NCBI RefSeq assembly: GCF_003003255.1
Contig: NZ_PVTD01000007.1
Location: forward strand, 62,001 to 126,000
Length of the DNA stretch: 64,000 nt
From: Aliiruegeria haliotis
GTDB lineage: Bacteria; Pseudomonadota; Alphaproteobacteria; Rhodobacterales; Rhodobacteraceae
Direction: 5' to 3'
Below, piece after piece: positions 8,422-16,060 of the stretch. The position numbers were made by a program, and so were the translations under genes. The notes beneath the pieces are model-generated. The model did no database searches, had not been told where the DNA came from, and saw nothing but the letters and a program-made list of their open reading frames with translations. Numbering within the stretch: position 1 is the stretch's first letter; the number at the start of each line of letters is the position of its first letter.

Positions 8422-8456
8422 GAGAACAAATATAGAACACTTGGGAGCACTGACAA
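8422..8456 (-). promoter_or_regulatory. SOS box overlapping a leaderless promoter of the radical SAM/udgX operon
   Basis: On the minus strand TTGTCA (8456-8451), 16 bases, TATATT (8434-8429), then 7 bases to the A of the ATG at 8421. The -10 element lies inside GTTC-N7-GTTC (8438-8424), the LexA box of alphaproteobacteria. LexA bound here would block the promoter directly. Both elements are exact by eye. LexA binding and the leaderless start are inferences. Confidence 0.75.
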
Positions 8457-8466
8457 CCCCCCGCAC

Positions 8467-9083
8467 ACTTCGTCACCGGGATGACGCGCGGCACTTGGAG
8501 GGCCGAACGCCAGACGCAGGGCCTACCAGCAGGACCGTAGCCCCCTCAAGCCTGTTTGGCTCGGCTACGCTCGCCGTATCCTAATCCTTGTGGGGTAAGA
8601 AACCTGAGGGCTCTTCCCCGACGACGGTTGTCTGTGAGATCGCGCGTTTGACGTCCAACGCACTGAGCGGTTGTCCTTGCAGCCCAACAAATGGACCGCT
8701 TCATCAAACCCCAAATGAGCAGTCCGACTTCTGCACGATCATTTCGCCCCAGGTGGCCCGGACAGCCTTTTTGCTCCATGGAATGCCGCAAACCCGATGC
8801 TGTTCCCAGAGCGCCCCACGCCGGACGGACTCCGTGCTGGAAGTGCTACCATATTCCTCTCACGACCAACAAAAGACCCTGCGCGAACAGGGCTTCAAAC
8901 TATCGATGAGCGAAGCAGCCAATCAGGCGACCGAGGCGTGAGCGCTTGACGCTCTTTCGGCAACGGAATCGGTCGCCTTGTCCGGAGATCCGGGGCGCGA
9001 GTTGACGCGGCAAGGGCAAGGAAAAAAACGGGTGGAATAAAGGGGTGGAAAGGGCTAACGCAGGTGGCTAAGGAGCCTCGAGC
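8467..9083. other. Intergenic stretch with no recognised gene
   Basis: Several short frames are open (for example 8588-8941 plus strand), but none has recognisable protein character or a convincing start. The last 80 bases are A- and G-rich and include AAGGAG-like sequence just before the ATG at 9084, which would serve as the ribosome binding site of the sulfotransferase fusion. Confidence 0.4.
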
Positions 9084-11111
9084 ATGTCACCATCTTCATC
9101 GAATTCGCCACTCAGGGGAGTATGGATGACCCCATCCGGGACGGCGATCTATCGGCACATTCCCAAATGCGCGTCCTCCACGCTTGGCCAGGTATTGTAT
9201 TATCTGGAACAAGGAGAGTTCGCTCCCAGAGATATTCACGAGCAGAAAGAAGGTCTGATCAAGGGAGACACCCCCGAAGGCAGTGCTCAAATCCAGGATG
9301 CCCTGAAGCGCCAGAGCGTCTTCGTTTTCACATGCGTGCGCAACCCGTACCCGAGAATCCTGAGCAGCTTTTTCGACAAGATCTGCTCCATTCAGCGTTG
9401 GGGTCGCCGGTACCGGCAACAACAACTTTCGCCGATGCTTGAGGCCTATCGCATCGATGTCGGCAGCCCTGAGAACGGCTTCGACTTCGACCAGATCGCG
9501 AGTTTCCGAAAGTATCTTCGCTTTGTGCGCGACAACGTGCTGTATCATGATCCGATGCCACCCGATTTCCATTGGGACAGGATGGCGGGTCTGGCCTCAA
9601 ATGTTTCGCGGGCAGGAGGGCGCTATGACACCGTCATCAAAGTCGAGGCTCTGGGAGAAGGCGTCGAGAAAGTCCTGACGCGCGTCAAGGCACGCCATCC
9701 TCTCCAGAAGGACGAAGTGCCACGCTTCAACGAAAGTGGGGATCGCGGCCCCAAACGGGCACATCCAGTATCCGACTACTACGGTCCGGAAGAGATCGAC
9801 ATAATGAAGGCGGTCTTCGAAAAGGACTTCGCGATTTTCGGATATGAAGCTGAGAGCCCTGGTGGCGGTCTTGGTTCATCCGAGCTTGATATCGATGAGG
9901 TCAATCGAGCCTTGGCGGCGACACGAGCCGACAACCGCAAGCCGACACGCACCATTCCTGCCGGGTCTCTTACATCAAGCTCAGGTTCAACTGATGCAGA
10001 GCGGGTGGAACGCGCAGTAAGGTTCCGTTTCGGCGCATCCCATGATGCAAAAAAGCTTGTCATGCCCGCTGAAGTCGCAACCACTGAAGCGACACTGAAG
10101 GAGAACGTTTTTGCGTTCGATTTGGCGGACATGAAGGTTCTTCCCCTCAATCATGGCCAAAGACGCATCAATGTTCGCAGAGACAGGTTCGTTCGCGGAC
10201 GGGACGGAAAGGGAGCTGCGTGGCGGGCCGCCCAAACTGCCAACGCCGCACGTGCTGCAGGTGTGACCGTGCCGCTTCTAGCCAACCTGTCCGATGGAGC
10301 AGTGTTTGATCCCAAGAGACTCGGTCCGTCTTGGCGTGACACCCCGGTGGTCCAGCATTCCCGGCGTGTGGGATCGGATGGGCTTTCCGTACTGGTGCCA
10401 CTCCCCGGCTATATGGAGCCACGTGGAGAACACCTTCCCATACCGGGCTTCGATCCCGTTTCCTTTTTAGAAAAGTTCCCGAAGGCGATCTGGCGAGGAA
10501 ATCCTTCGGGTCTGATCACCACAGAGAATGGCGGGCGCCGGTTTCTGCCTTGGGTGCTCAACGTGGCAAACAATTCAATACTTTCTGGCGGCAAGGCGGA
10601 TTTGACAACGGTCTCCAAGTTCAGACGATTCCGCTTCCTTTCGGGTTGCGCGGACAAGCCGAGGGTCGACGCCAAGTTCATTGCCCCCGAAAGCAGGGAT
10701 GGTTTCTTCGAGTCGATCGCACCCGAATTTCAATCATTCTTCGGCACACCGATGCCGCGCGAGGCGCAACTCCAATACCGCTATATCATTGCACTGGAAG
10801 GCAATGATTTCCCGACAAGCCTGTATTGGTCTCTCGGCTCCAACTCGGTAGTGTTCTGCACGCCTCGCAAATGGGAGTGCATTCTGGATGAGGCCCTGAC
10901 GGCCTGGGAGCACTACGTTCCCATTGCAGAGGATGGCTCCGACGTCGAGGCGCGCATCGACTGGTGCGAAAGCAATCCGAGAGAGTGTCTGGCGATCATT
11001 GGTCGAGCCAACGCAGCGATGCGCGAAATGACCGATATTGCGCTGAGGGATGCTATCGACGCGGCCGTGTGGGAGGTCTACCAGTCGAGACTTTCCGGTG
11101 TCAGCGCCTAG
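9084..11111 (+). CDS. Two-domain protein: sulfotransferase fused to a GT90 (CAP10-like) glycosyltransferase
   Basis: 675 aa. Residues about 15-255 form a sulfotransferase: the 5'-phosphosulfate loop is HIPKCASST (25-33) and the 3'-phosphate motif is CVRNPYPRILSSF (84-96). A low-complexity linker of about 85 residues follows (258-345). Residues about 350-660 match glycosyltransferase family 90: KAIWRGNPSG (467-476), YRYIIALEGNDFPTSLYW with LGSNSVVF (565-591), LDEALTAWEHYVP (601-613) and DVEARIDWC. GT90 enzymes (CAP10, LpsA-type) transfer xylose, glucose or similar sugars. The combination suggests one polypeptide that glycosylates and sulfates a surface glycan. No neighbour belongs to a polysaccharide pathway, and an IS3 relic begins 67 bases downstream, hinting at transfer. 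Confidence 0.85.
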   Translation: MSPSSSNSPLRGVWMTPSGTAIYRHIPKCASSTLGQVLYYLEQGEFAPRDIHEQKEGLIKGDTPEGSAQIQDALKRQSVFVFTCVRNPYPRILSSFFDKICSIQRWGRRYRQQQLSPMLEAYRIDVGSPENGFDFDQIASFRKYLRFVRDNVLYHDPMPPDFHWDRMAGLASNVSRAGGRYDTVIKVEALGEGVEKVLTRVKARHPLQKDEVPRFNESGDRGPKRAHPVSDYYGPEEIDIMKAVFEKDFAIFGYEAESPGGGLGSSELDIDEVNRALAATRADNRKPTRTIPAGSLTSSSGSTDAERVERAVRFRFGASHDAKKLVMPAEVATTEATLKENVFAFDLADMKVLPLNHGQRRINVRRDRFVRGRDGKGAAWRAAQTANAARAAGVTVPLLANLSDGAVFDPKRLGPSWRDTPVVQHSRRVGSDGLSVLVPLPGYMEPRGEHLPIPGFDPVSFLEKFPKAIWRGNPSGLITTENGGRRFLPWVLNVANNSILSGGKADLTTVSKFRRFRFLSGCADKPRVDAKFIAPESRDGFFESIAPEFQSFFGTPMPREAQLQYRYIIALEGNDFPTSLYWSLGSNSVVFCTPRKWECILDEALTAWEHYVPIAEDGSDVEARIDWCESNPRECLAIIGRANAAMREMTDIALRDAIDAAVWEVYQSRLSGVSA

Positions 11112-11178
11112 CGGAGAGATTGCGGCGCCCCCCCAAAAAAACGGGCCAGTGGTTGGTCCATAAAAAGGGGGGCGGAAG

Positions 11179-12140
11179 ATGGCTCGGAAACGGTATTCGG
11201 GCGAGGATGTTCTGAAGCTTCCGCTTAAGATTGGGCTAAAACTGACGGGCGGTGACGACGTTTGGTCGGTGTCAGCCAAGCGACTTGCGACAATGAGCCA
11301 TACCCGCAGCACAGGTCCGAGCGAGTTGCCGATGGTTTGCGCCACCGGCTCAAACAGCAATTGGCGACAGCGAATGTATCAACGGTTTTGTTGGATGGGC
11401 AATTCCCAGTTGCCCGAGTTGCGCAACCTTGAAAACGAGGACGCAAGGCTGGCGAAGATCGTGACCAAATGAAAAAGGGACAAAGCTGATCAAGAAGAAA
11501 AGCCAGAACTACCATAATCCGAGGGTTCCGCTGACCGGCGGGTGATTGCAAGGCAATCACCTAAAGGGAAACGGCGGGCCAGCTTCGTGAGATCGCGATT
11601 CAAACGCGCCAGTGGTTCGCAATGTAGGAACGCCAAACCTGAAGGCTGATCGGATTGGCACCCAACTCGACGCTGTACCCGGCGGTCACGAGGATCCATT
11701 TTGAACTGTGGCTTGCCATGATCCAAGGGGCAAAGTGCTGCGGTCACTACGGATATTGCAAGGTGGCCGACCTGCTGCGAGCTGAGCGCTGGTGCGGGAA
11801 CCACGTCCAAGCGAAGCGGCTCTGTGGCGAGGAACGGCTCCGGCAACCACAGCGGCATATGAGAAAACGACGCCGCTATCACAATGGCAGCTTGATCATC
11901 CGGTGCCCCTCGCCCCCCCCCAACCACGTCTAGAGCGTCGACTTCGTTTTTATTGCAAACTCAGTAGTGGGTGCGTCTACAAGATGTTGACGACAAACGA
12001 CGAATACTCTCGCCAAACACTGAAAGTGAACGCGCGCACCAAGATGCGACGAGTGGAGATGTTGTACAGCTGCTCCCGACGCGCGGGAACCTTGGCGGCG
12101 ACGTCCCGAAGGACATCGCCCTCCGCCTTCACGGCAAGAC
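11179..12140 (+). mobile_element. IS3-family insertion sequence relic (orfA and orfB, frameshifted)
   Basis: The frame at 11179-11472 starts MARKRYSGEDVLKLPLKI and ends with QLPELRNLENEDARLAKI, the leucine-zipper side of an IS3 OrfA. In another frame 11740-11933 reads YGYCKVADLLRAERW and HNGSLIIR, the OrfB helix-turn region before the DDE core, and 11965-12100 reads VYKMLTTNDEYSRQTLKV, the strand around the second catalytic region. No frame spans the whole, so the transposase is dead. No terminal inverted repeats were found. A second relic of the same type is at 25036. Confidence 0.75.
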
Positions 12141-12166
12141 CTGGCAATCTCCTCGCCCGTTTTACG

Positions 12167-12244
12167 TCATAGCTCCGCGAGGTAGAGGCCGAAACCTATG
12201 GCAACGACGGCAATGACGGCGGCAGCAACCAAACCAGATTTCAT
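12167..12244 (-). CDS. Possible 25-aa single-pass membrane peptide
   Basis: A tiny frame opens MKSGLVAAAVIAVVAIGFGL and ends in LAEL. Almost the whole length is one hydrophobic helix after a positively charged start, and GGAGAAAT lies just before the ATG. Only the hydrophobic composition and the ribosome binding site support it; it is similar in style to the better supported 22-aa peptide at 21821. It lies just downstream of the DUF533 gene on the same strand. Confidence 0.35.
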   Translation of the reverse strand: MKSGLVAAAVIAVVAIGFGLYLAEL

Positions 12245-12318
12245 CACATTTCTCCGTGTGCGTGTTTCATCAGGTCAAAGCGCGATCCGGCAGCAAGGTT
12301 CCACCGCCGGTCAGATTG

Positions 12319-13062
12319 TCACGCCGGGATCACCCGCTTTCCCATCGCCTGATGCAACACACCGGTCTGTGCAGTCTCGAGCTCAAGGGCCTCGGCCAGG
12401 TTTTGCAGGAACGTCCGCTCGTGCCCGTTCTCGGGATCGCCCACGAGCAATGCCGCGGCATAAACCTCCTTGCGCGCATCGCTTGGCGTGTCGGCCGCGA
12501 TCGCTCCAGCGTCAACAGGTTCTGTCAACGCATCTTGCAACAACCGGCGCTCTTCCTGTGTCGCGTCATCGAAAAACGACATCAGCGCGGATTGCTCGGC
12601 TTCATCAATCTTTCCATCGGCCCGCGCCATCTGGACCATCGCCCGGATCATCGGTCCGGCCGTCGACGTGTCCTCGATATCATTGAAGTCGAGTTCATCC
12701 TGAAGGTTGGGGCCAGACGCAGATGGCGCCTGCCCAGCCTGTCCGCCCAGAGCGGACGCAAGGGTTGAAAACAATCCTCCGATGCTCTGCGACCCAAGCT
12801 GTCCGGTCACGCCGGCTTCACGAGCGCCAGTTGCTTCTGCAAGACCAAGCGAGCCAAGCAGGTTCCCAAGCCCATCGGTGCTGGCATCCGTTGCCCCGCC
12901 AATGCGGCCAACCATGCCACCGCGGCCACCACCCGCCGGCACCGCGTTCGCGGTCATGGAGCGTTTCAGCCCCTCGATCCCGCCGGCTGAACGGAAAAGT
13001 TCCATCCCTTTCTTGGCAGCAAAGGCGAGGGCAAGTTTCGTGATCATGCGTTTCAACGACAT
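12319..13062 (-). CDS. DUF533 / TerB-like membrane-associated protein
   Basis: 247 aa. The N-terminal part has a short amphipathic helix (ITKLALAFAAKKGMELF), then a glycine- and serine-rich region of about 80 residues. The C-terminal 110 residues (MIRAMVQMARADGKIDEAEQ to LEQ-like helices ending HQAMGKR) match DUF533 (YebE), a member of the TerB superfamily whose acidic DGKID loop may bind metal. Function is unknown; relatives are stress-linked. The upstream region carries an unusual inverted repeat at 13317-13346 with two EcfG-like elements, but about 250 bases from the start. Confidence 0.8.
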   Translation of the reverse strand: MSLKRMITKLALAFAAKKGMELFRSAGGIEGLKRSMTANAVPAGGGRGGMVGRIGGATDASTDGLGNLLGSLGLAEATGAREAGVTGQLGSQSIGGLFSTLASALGGQAGQAPSASGPNLQDELDFNDIEDTSTAGPMIRAMVQMARADGKIDEAEQSALMSFFDDATQEERRLLQDALTEPVDAGAIAADTPSDARKEVYAAALLVGDPENGHERTFLQNLAEALELETAQTGVLHQAMGKRVIPA

Positions 13063-13882
13063 CGGGTGTCTCCTTGTTGTTGGAAATCGGTTGTCGGTGG
13101 CGCGGGCGTGTGGTGGCTTCCCGGGATCCGGCGTGAGGATCGGCGCACCGCCAAGGGTGGCCGTGGGGTTCTACATGGTGAACGCACCCACAACGAACGA
13201 CAGGATGCGTGCCGCGGAACACCGAACACGCGACAGGTAGAACCAAAAATCTCGCCAGCGTTGATCACGTCGAGTTTCCCAAAGCAGATGGAGCAGCAGT
13301 AGGCCGCATCCCTGAGGGAACAACTTGAAGCGGCAGGAGTTGTTCCATCAACGAGGCCGGCAAAGGAAACCGAATGGACATCCTAGGCGCAGAACCGACA
13401 GCCCAAATTGGCGCGGTAGCTTTTTCCACGCATAGCCCGGGGCATACGCCGGCTTTGGTGGCTATCATCGGACCGACCTCGAAGAGGCGCGCTCGGCGGG
13501 CCCTCGCATGCGTGTGGACGGCTCCTATCTGGCGGACTGCGCCCAGCGCGGTTTCCCCGGTTGTTTCCATCAGGGCCAACCCACAGAAGAATCCGCAGAG
13601 ACCAGCCCTTACAATTCGTTTGAAAGCCAAAGGGTTAAACGAAATGAAAGGCGCGAAGCAACCGGCACCACACGCCCGACTTGGAGCAATTTCCCGGCGT
13701 TCTCCGAAGTGCCGGACCTTCACGCGCCGCCCGCGTCGCCCGCACCATGCGCGCTATCGACTCGGCAGCCGTCCTGCAGCGACTGAAGAGTATCGACCAC
13801 GCCAACGGCACGAGGCGGAGTGCATTGTAACACGCCAAGCCAACGTAGGGCGGGCGACCCGGACCAGAGAACGAGGACGCAA
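13063..13882. other. 820-base stretch without a supported gene
   Basis: Two overlapping frames are open here (13265-13723 minus and 13374-13886 plus). Both are arginine- and proline-rich, lack recognisable domains and look like shadows in GC-rich DNA. The plus frame does have AAAGGA seven bases before its ATG, so it cannot be excluded. The only other structure seen is the inverted repeat at 13317-13346. Confidence 0.4.
13317..13346. repeat. 30-bp inverted repeat with 9-bp arms
   Basis: GGAACAACT (13317-13325), a 12-base loop, AGTTGTTCC (13338-13346). Read in either direction it contains GGAAC-N16-AGTT, the geometry of an EcfG promoter with a weakened -10, and it mirrors the two-way promoter at 18162-18192. 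It could also be an operator or a hairpin. Function not known. Confidence 0.5.
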
Positions 13883-14740
13883 ATGACCGACACCAAAATC
13901 ACCCCAACGGGCCCTGTCGAAGAGGAGAAGCTTGAGCAGGCCGAACCTCTTGCCCCGCCCCTGATCTACGAGGCCGTGCGGCGCGAAGGTCTCGCTGAAC
14001 TGAAGCGACCCTTTCAGGCGTTGTTCTTTTCCGGCATTGCCGCAGGGATCCTGATCAGCGCGTCGGTCCTCGGCGAAGCGATCTTTCGTACCTACCTTCC
14101 AGAGGCGCCGTGGCGACCGCTGGTCGAGAACCTCGGCTATTCGCTCGGCTTTCTGCTGGTGATCCTTGGCCGGATGCAACTTTTTACCGAGAACACCATC
14201 ACGACTGTGATGCCGTTCATAGCCGGCCCATCGGTGAAGAAGGCGGCAATGGTCGCCCGGCTTTGGTCCGTGGTGCTTGGAGCGAATGTCATCGGGGCGT
14301 TCATGGCCGCCGCCATGTTCCACACCGAAGCTGTTCCCAGCAATCTGTCACCGGCGATCCGGGCGCTTTCCGAACATGCGATCGGCATTGGAGCGTGGGA
14401 CAGCTTCCTTCGCGGCATCCCTGCGGGCCTCCTGATCGCAACCCTGGTCTGGATCCTCGCGCAGGGCCGAACATCGGAGTTCCTTGTCATCCTCGCAATC
14501 ACATGGCTGATTGCTGCCGGCGATTTCACACACATCGTCGCAGGCTCGGTCGAGGCGGCCTACCTGCTGATCGACGGCGCCGCTTCGCTTCCGGAGGTCC
14601 TGACAGGGTTCTTCGTGCCGGTATTCCTCGGAAATGTTGTTGGCGGGACGGCTGTGTTTACCATGCTGGCCTGGGGACAGGTGAAGGAAGAGATTGCGAC
14701 AGACAGCGCCGCTCGACACCGCGTGGCGCGGGCGGAATGA
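13883..14740 (+). CDS. Formate/nitrite transporter (FNT) family channel
   Basis: 285 aa with six hydrophobic segments, matching the FNT pentameric channel family: QALFFSGIAAGILISASVLG, then NLGYSLGFLLVILGRMQLFTENT, VVLGANVIGAFMAAAMF, FLRGIPAGLLIATLVWI, ILAITWLIAAGDFTHIVAG and FFVPVFLGNVVGGTAVF. The MQLFTENT loop in place of the usual LFTGN places it nearer the YfdC-like subgroup than FocA or NirC, so the anion is uncertain. The start at MTDTK was chosen for AACGAGGA just upstream. The first 40 residues are a polar cytoplasmic tail. Confidence 0.88.
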   Translation: MTDTKITPTGPVEEEKLEQAEPLAPPLIYEAVRREGLAELKRPFQALFFSGIAAGILISASVLGEAIFRTYLPEAPWRPLVENLGYSLGFLLVILGRMQLFTENTITTVMPFIAGPSVKKAAMVARLWSVVLGANVIGAFMAAAMFHTEAVPSNLSPAIRALSEHAIGIGAWDSFLRGIPAGLLIATLVWILAQGRTSEFLVILAITWLIAAGDFTHIVAGSVEAAYLLIDGAASLPEVLTGFFVPVFLGNVVGGTAVFTMLAWGQVKEEIATDSAARHRVARAE

Positions 14741-14828
14741 TCGGCACTCTGCCCGCCCTCGCCCCCCCGAGGCGATGTCTGCGATGTGGGGAAACCCTCA
14801 TCGCACAGGCGGCGAACCCATAGTGCCG

Positions 14829-15194
14829 TCAATCGAGACCACCGCTTTTCTCGATGGCTTCTATCAGCGAGGACGTGGTGAACGGGATCGGAAGGCGCAC
14901 GACAGCCTGCTGTTTCGACACGGCCTTTGGGTCCGGTTCCTCCGTGACCCCTTCGATGACAACCCACTGCGCGCCCGTGTCTCCCAGTTCTTCGGTCAAG
15001 GCTCTATAGCAGGACCGGGTTCCCAGATGGCCAGCAACGACCAACCGGGGCGGCGGTGGCGAACGCATGGACGCCACAGCGTCTGAATAGGTCGCCGCAA
15101 CGACGGGGGCGCAGTTTTTCCACCGGTCCGAGACGATTTCGGCGATGTCCTCCGCGATGAGTGGGGTGGACTCAACTATGAGGATCTGGTGCAT
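14829..15194 (-). CDS. Degenerate response-regulator receiver domain (stand-alone)
   Basis: 121 aa, one receiver fold. It opens MHQILIVESTPLIAEDIAEIV, as in CheY-like proteins, but the acidic pair is replaced by E-S, the phospho-accepting Asp position reads RLVVAGHL with no Asp, and the conserved Lys region reads VVRLPIPF. All three phosphorylation landmarks are therefore missing, so it is probably a pseudo-receiver acting by protein contact. The start was set at ATG 15194; a GTG nine bases upstream is possible. It is divergent from the Crp/Fnr gene and lies in the same area as the PhyR system. Confidence 0.65.
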   Translation of the reverse strand: MHQILIVESTPLIAEDIAEIVSDRWKNCAPVVAATYSDAVASMRSPPPPRLVVAGHLGTRSCYRALTEELGDTGAQWVVIEGVTEEPDPKAVSKQQAVVRLPIPFTTSSLIEAIEKSGGLD

Positions 15195-15274
15195 TGCTCT
15201 CACACGATCAGTTGGACGATCACCTTTAGACCGCTAGCGGGACCCCGGTCTTTAACATTTGATGTAGAGGGATC

Positions 15275-16021
15275 ATGAAAGCAGAAACTGATTGCGCCGC
15301 CTGCCCTCTTCGGAAGTTCGCGCTCTTCGAGGCGCTTGACGAAAACGATGAAGAGGCGACCCGTCGCTTCAAGGACGGAGAGCGCCGGGTCGACCCCGGC
15401 ACCATCCTGATGCATGAAGGCATGGTCAGCGAGGACTTCTACACCGTGCTTTCGGGCATGGGCTTGCGGTACAAAACGACACCCGATGGCAAGAGGCAGG
15501 TGATCAACTTCGTTCTTCCGGGAGATTTCATCGGTTTGCAGTCCGGCCTGATGTCCGAGATGAAGCACTCGGTGGAAACGACGACGCGGATGCACCTCTG
15601 CCGCTTCAAGCGCTCCTCCCTTCTGCCCTTCATGCGAAACAACCCCGGCCGCGCATTCGACGTGACCTGGTTGTCTGCTGTCGAGGAAAACCTCGTGGCC
15701 GAAGCGCTGGTGTCTATCGGGCAGCAACCGGCTGCCACGCGATTGGCCTGGGCCCTGCACAGGCTCTACACCCGCATTTCCGCTGTGGGCGCGGACCTCG
15801 GGCCTGGACGGATCCCCCTGCCTTACACTCAGCAGGACATGGCCGACGCGCTTGGCCTGTCTCTGGTGCATACCAACCGTATCCTGCGGCTTTTGCAAAC
15901 CGACGGGATGATCAGTTGGCGCGACAAGGTCCTGACTGTGCATGATGAGCGCGCACTCGCGAACCGGGCGGGCATGACGGCCGACATGCAGGAGACGATC
16001 CCGCGACGCCCACTGATCTGA
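15275..16021 (+). CDS. Crp/Fnr family transcription regulator
   Basis: 248 aa. An effector domain of the cyclic-nucleotide-binding fold (residues about 30-130: GTILMHEGMVSEDFYTVLSG, FVLPGDFIGLQSGLM) is followed by a dimer helix and a Crp-type helix-turn-helix (YTQQDMADALGLSLVHTNRILRLLQ, about 187-212). Only two N-terminal cysteines are seen (C7, C10), so an FNR-type four-cysteine oxygen-sensing Fe-S cluster is unlikely. The recognition helix reads VHTNR rather than the FNR E-x-x-S-R, so the DNA target probably differs from an FNR box. The ligand is unknown. Confidence 0.9.
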   Translation: MKAETDCAACPLRKFALFEALDENDEEATRRFKDGERRVDPGTILMHEGMVSEDFYTVLSGMGLRYKTTPDGKRQVINFVLPGDFIGLQSGLMSEMKHSVETTTRMHLCRFKRSSLLPFMRNNPGRAFDVTWLSAVEENLVAEALVSIGQQPAATRLAWALHRLYTRISAVGADLGPGRIPLPYTQQDMADALGLSLVHTNRILRLLQTDGMISWRDKVLTVHDERALANRAGMTADMQETIPRRPLI

Positions 16022-16060
16022 CCCGTTTGCACGGCGAACCGGCCAAGGGCTTCATCCGCC

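Noticed and set aside
8588-8941. 117-aa plus-strand frame before the sulfotransferase fusion
   Set aside because: No ribosome site, no recognisable fold, composition not coding-like.
12278-12302. Possible EcfG promoter before the 25-aa peptide
   Set aside because: GGAAC is present on the minus strand (12302-12298) but neither a 16- nor a 17-base spacer gives GTT at the -10.
13265-13886. Overlapping 152-aa minus and 170-aa plus frames
   Set aside because: No domain or convincing composition; kept only as an unresolved gap.
15215-15264. Possible FNR-type box and hairpin before the Crp/Fnr gene
   Set aside because: TTGAT and ATCA are eight bases apart instead of four, and the inverted repeat is imperfect.
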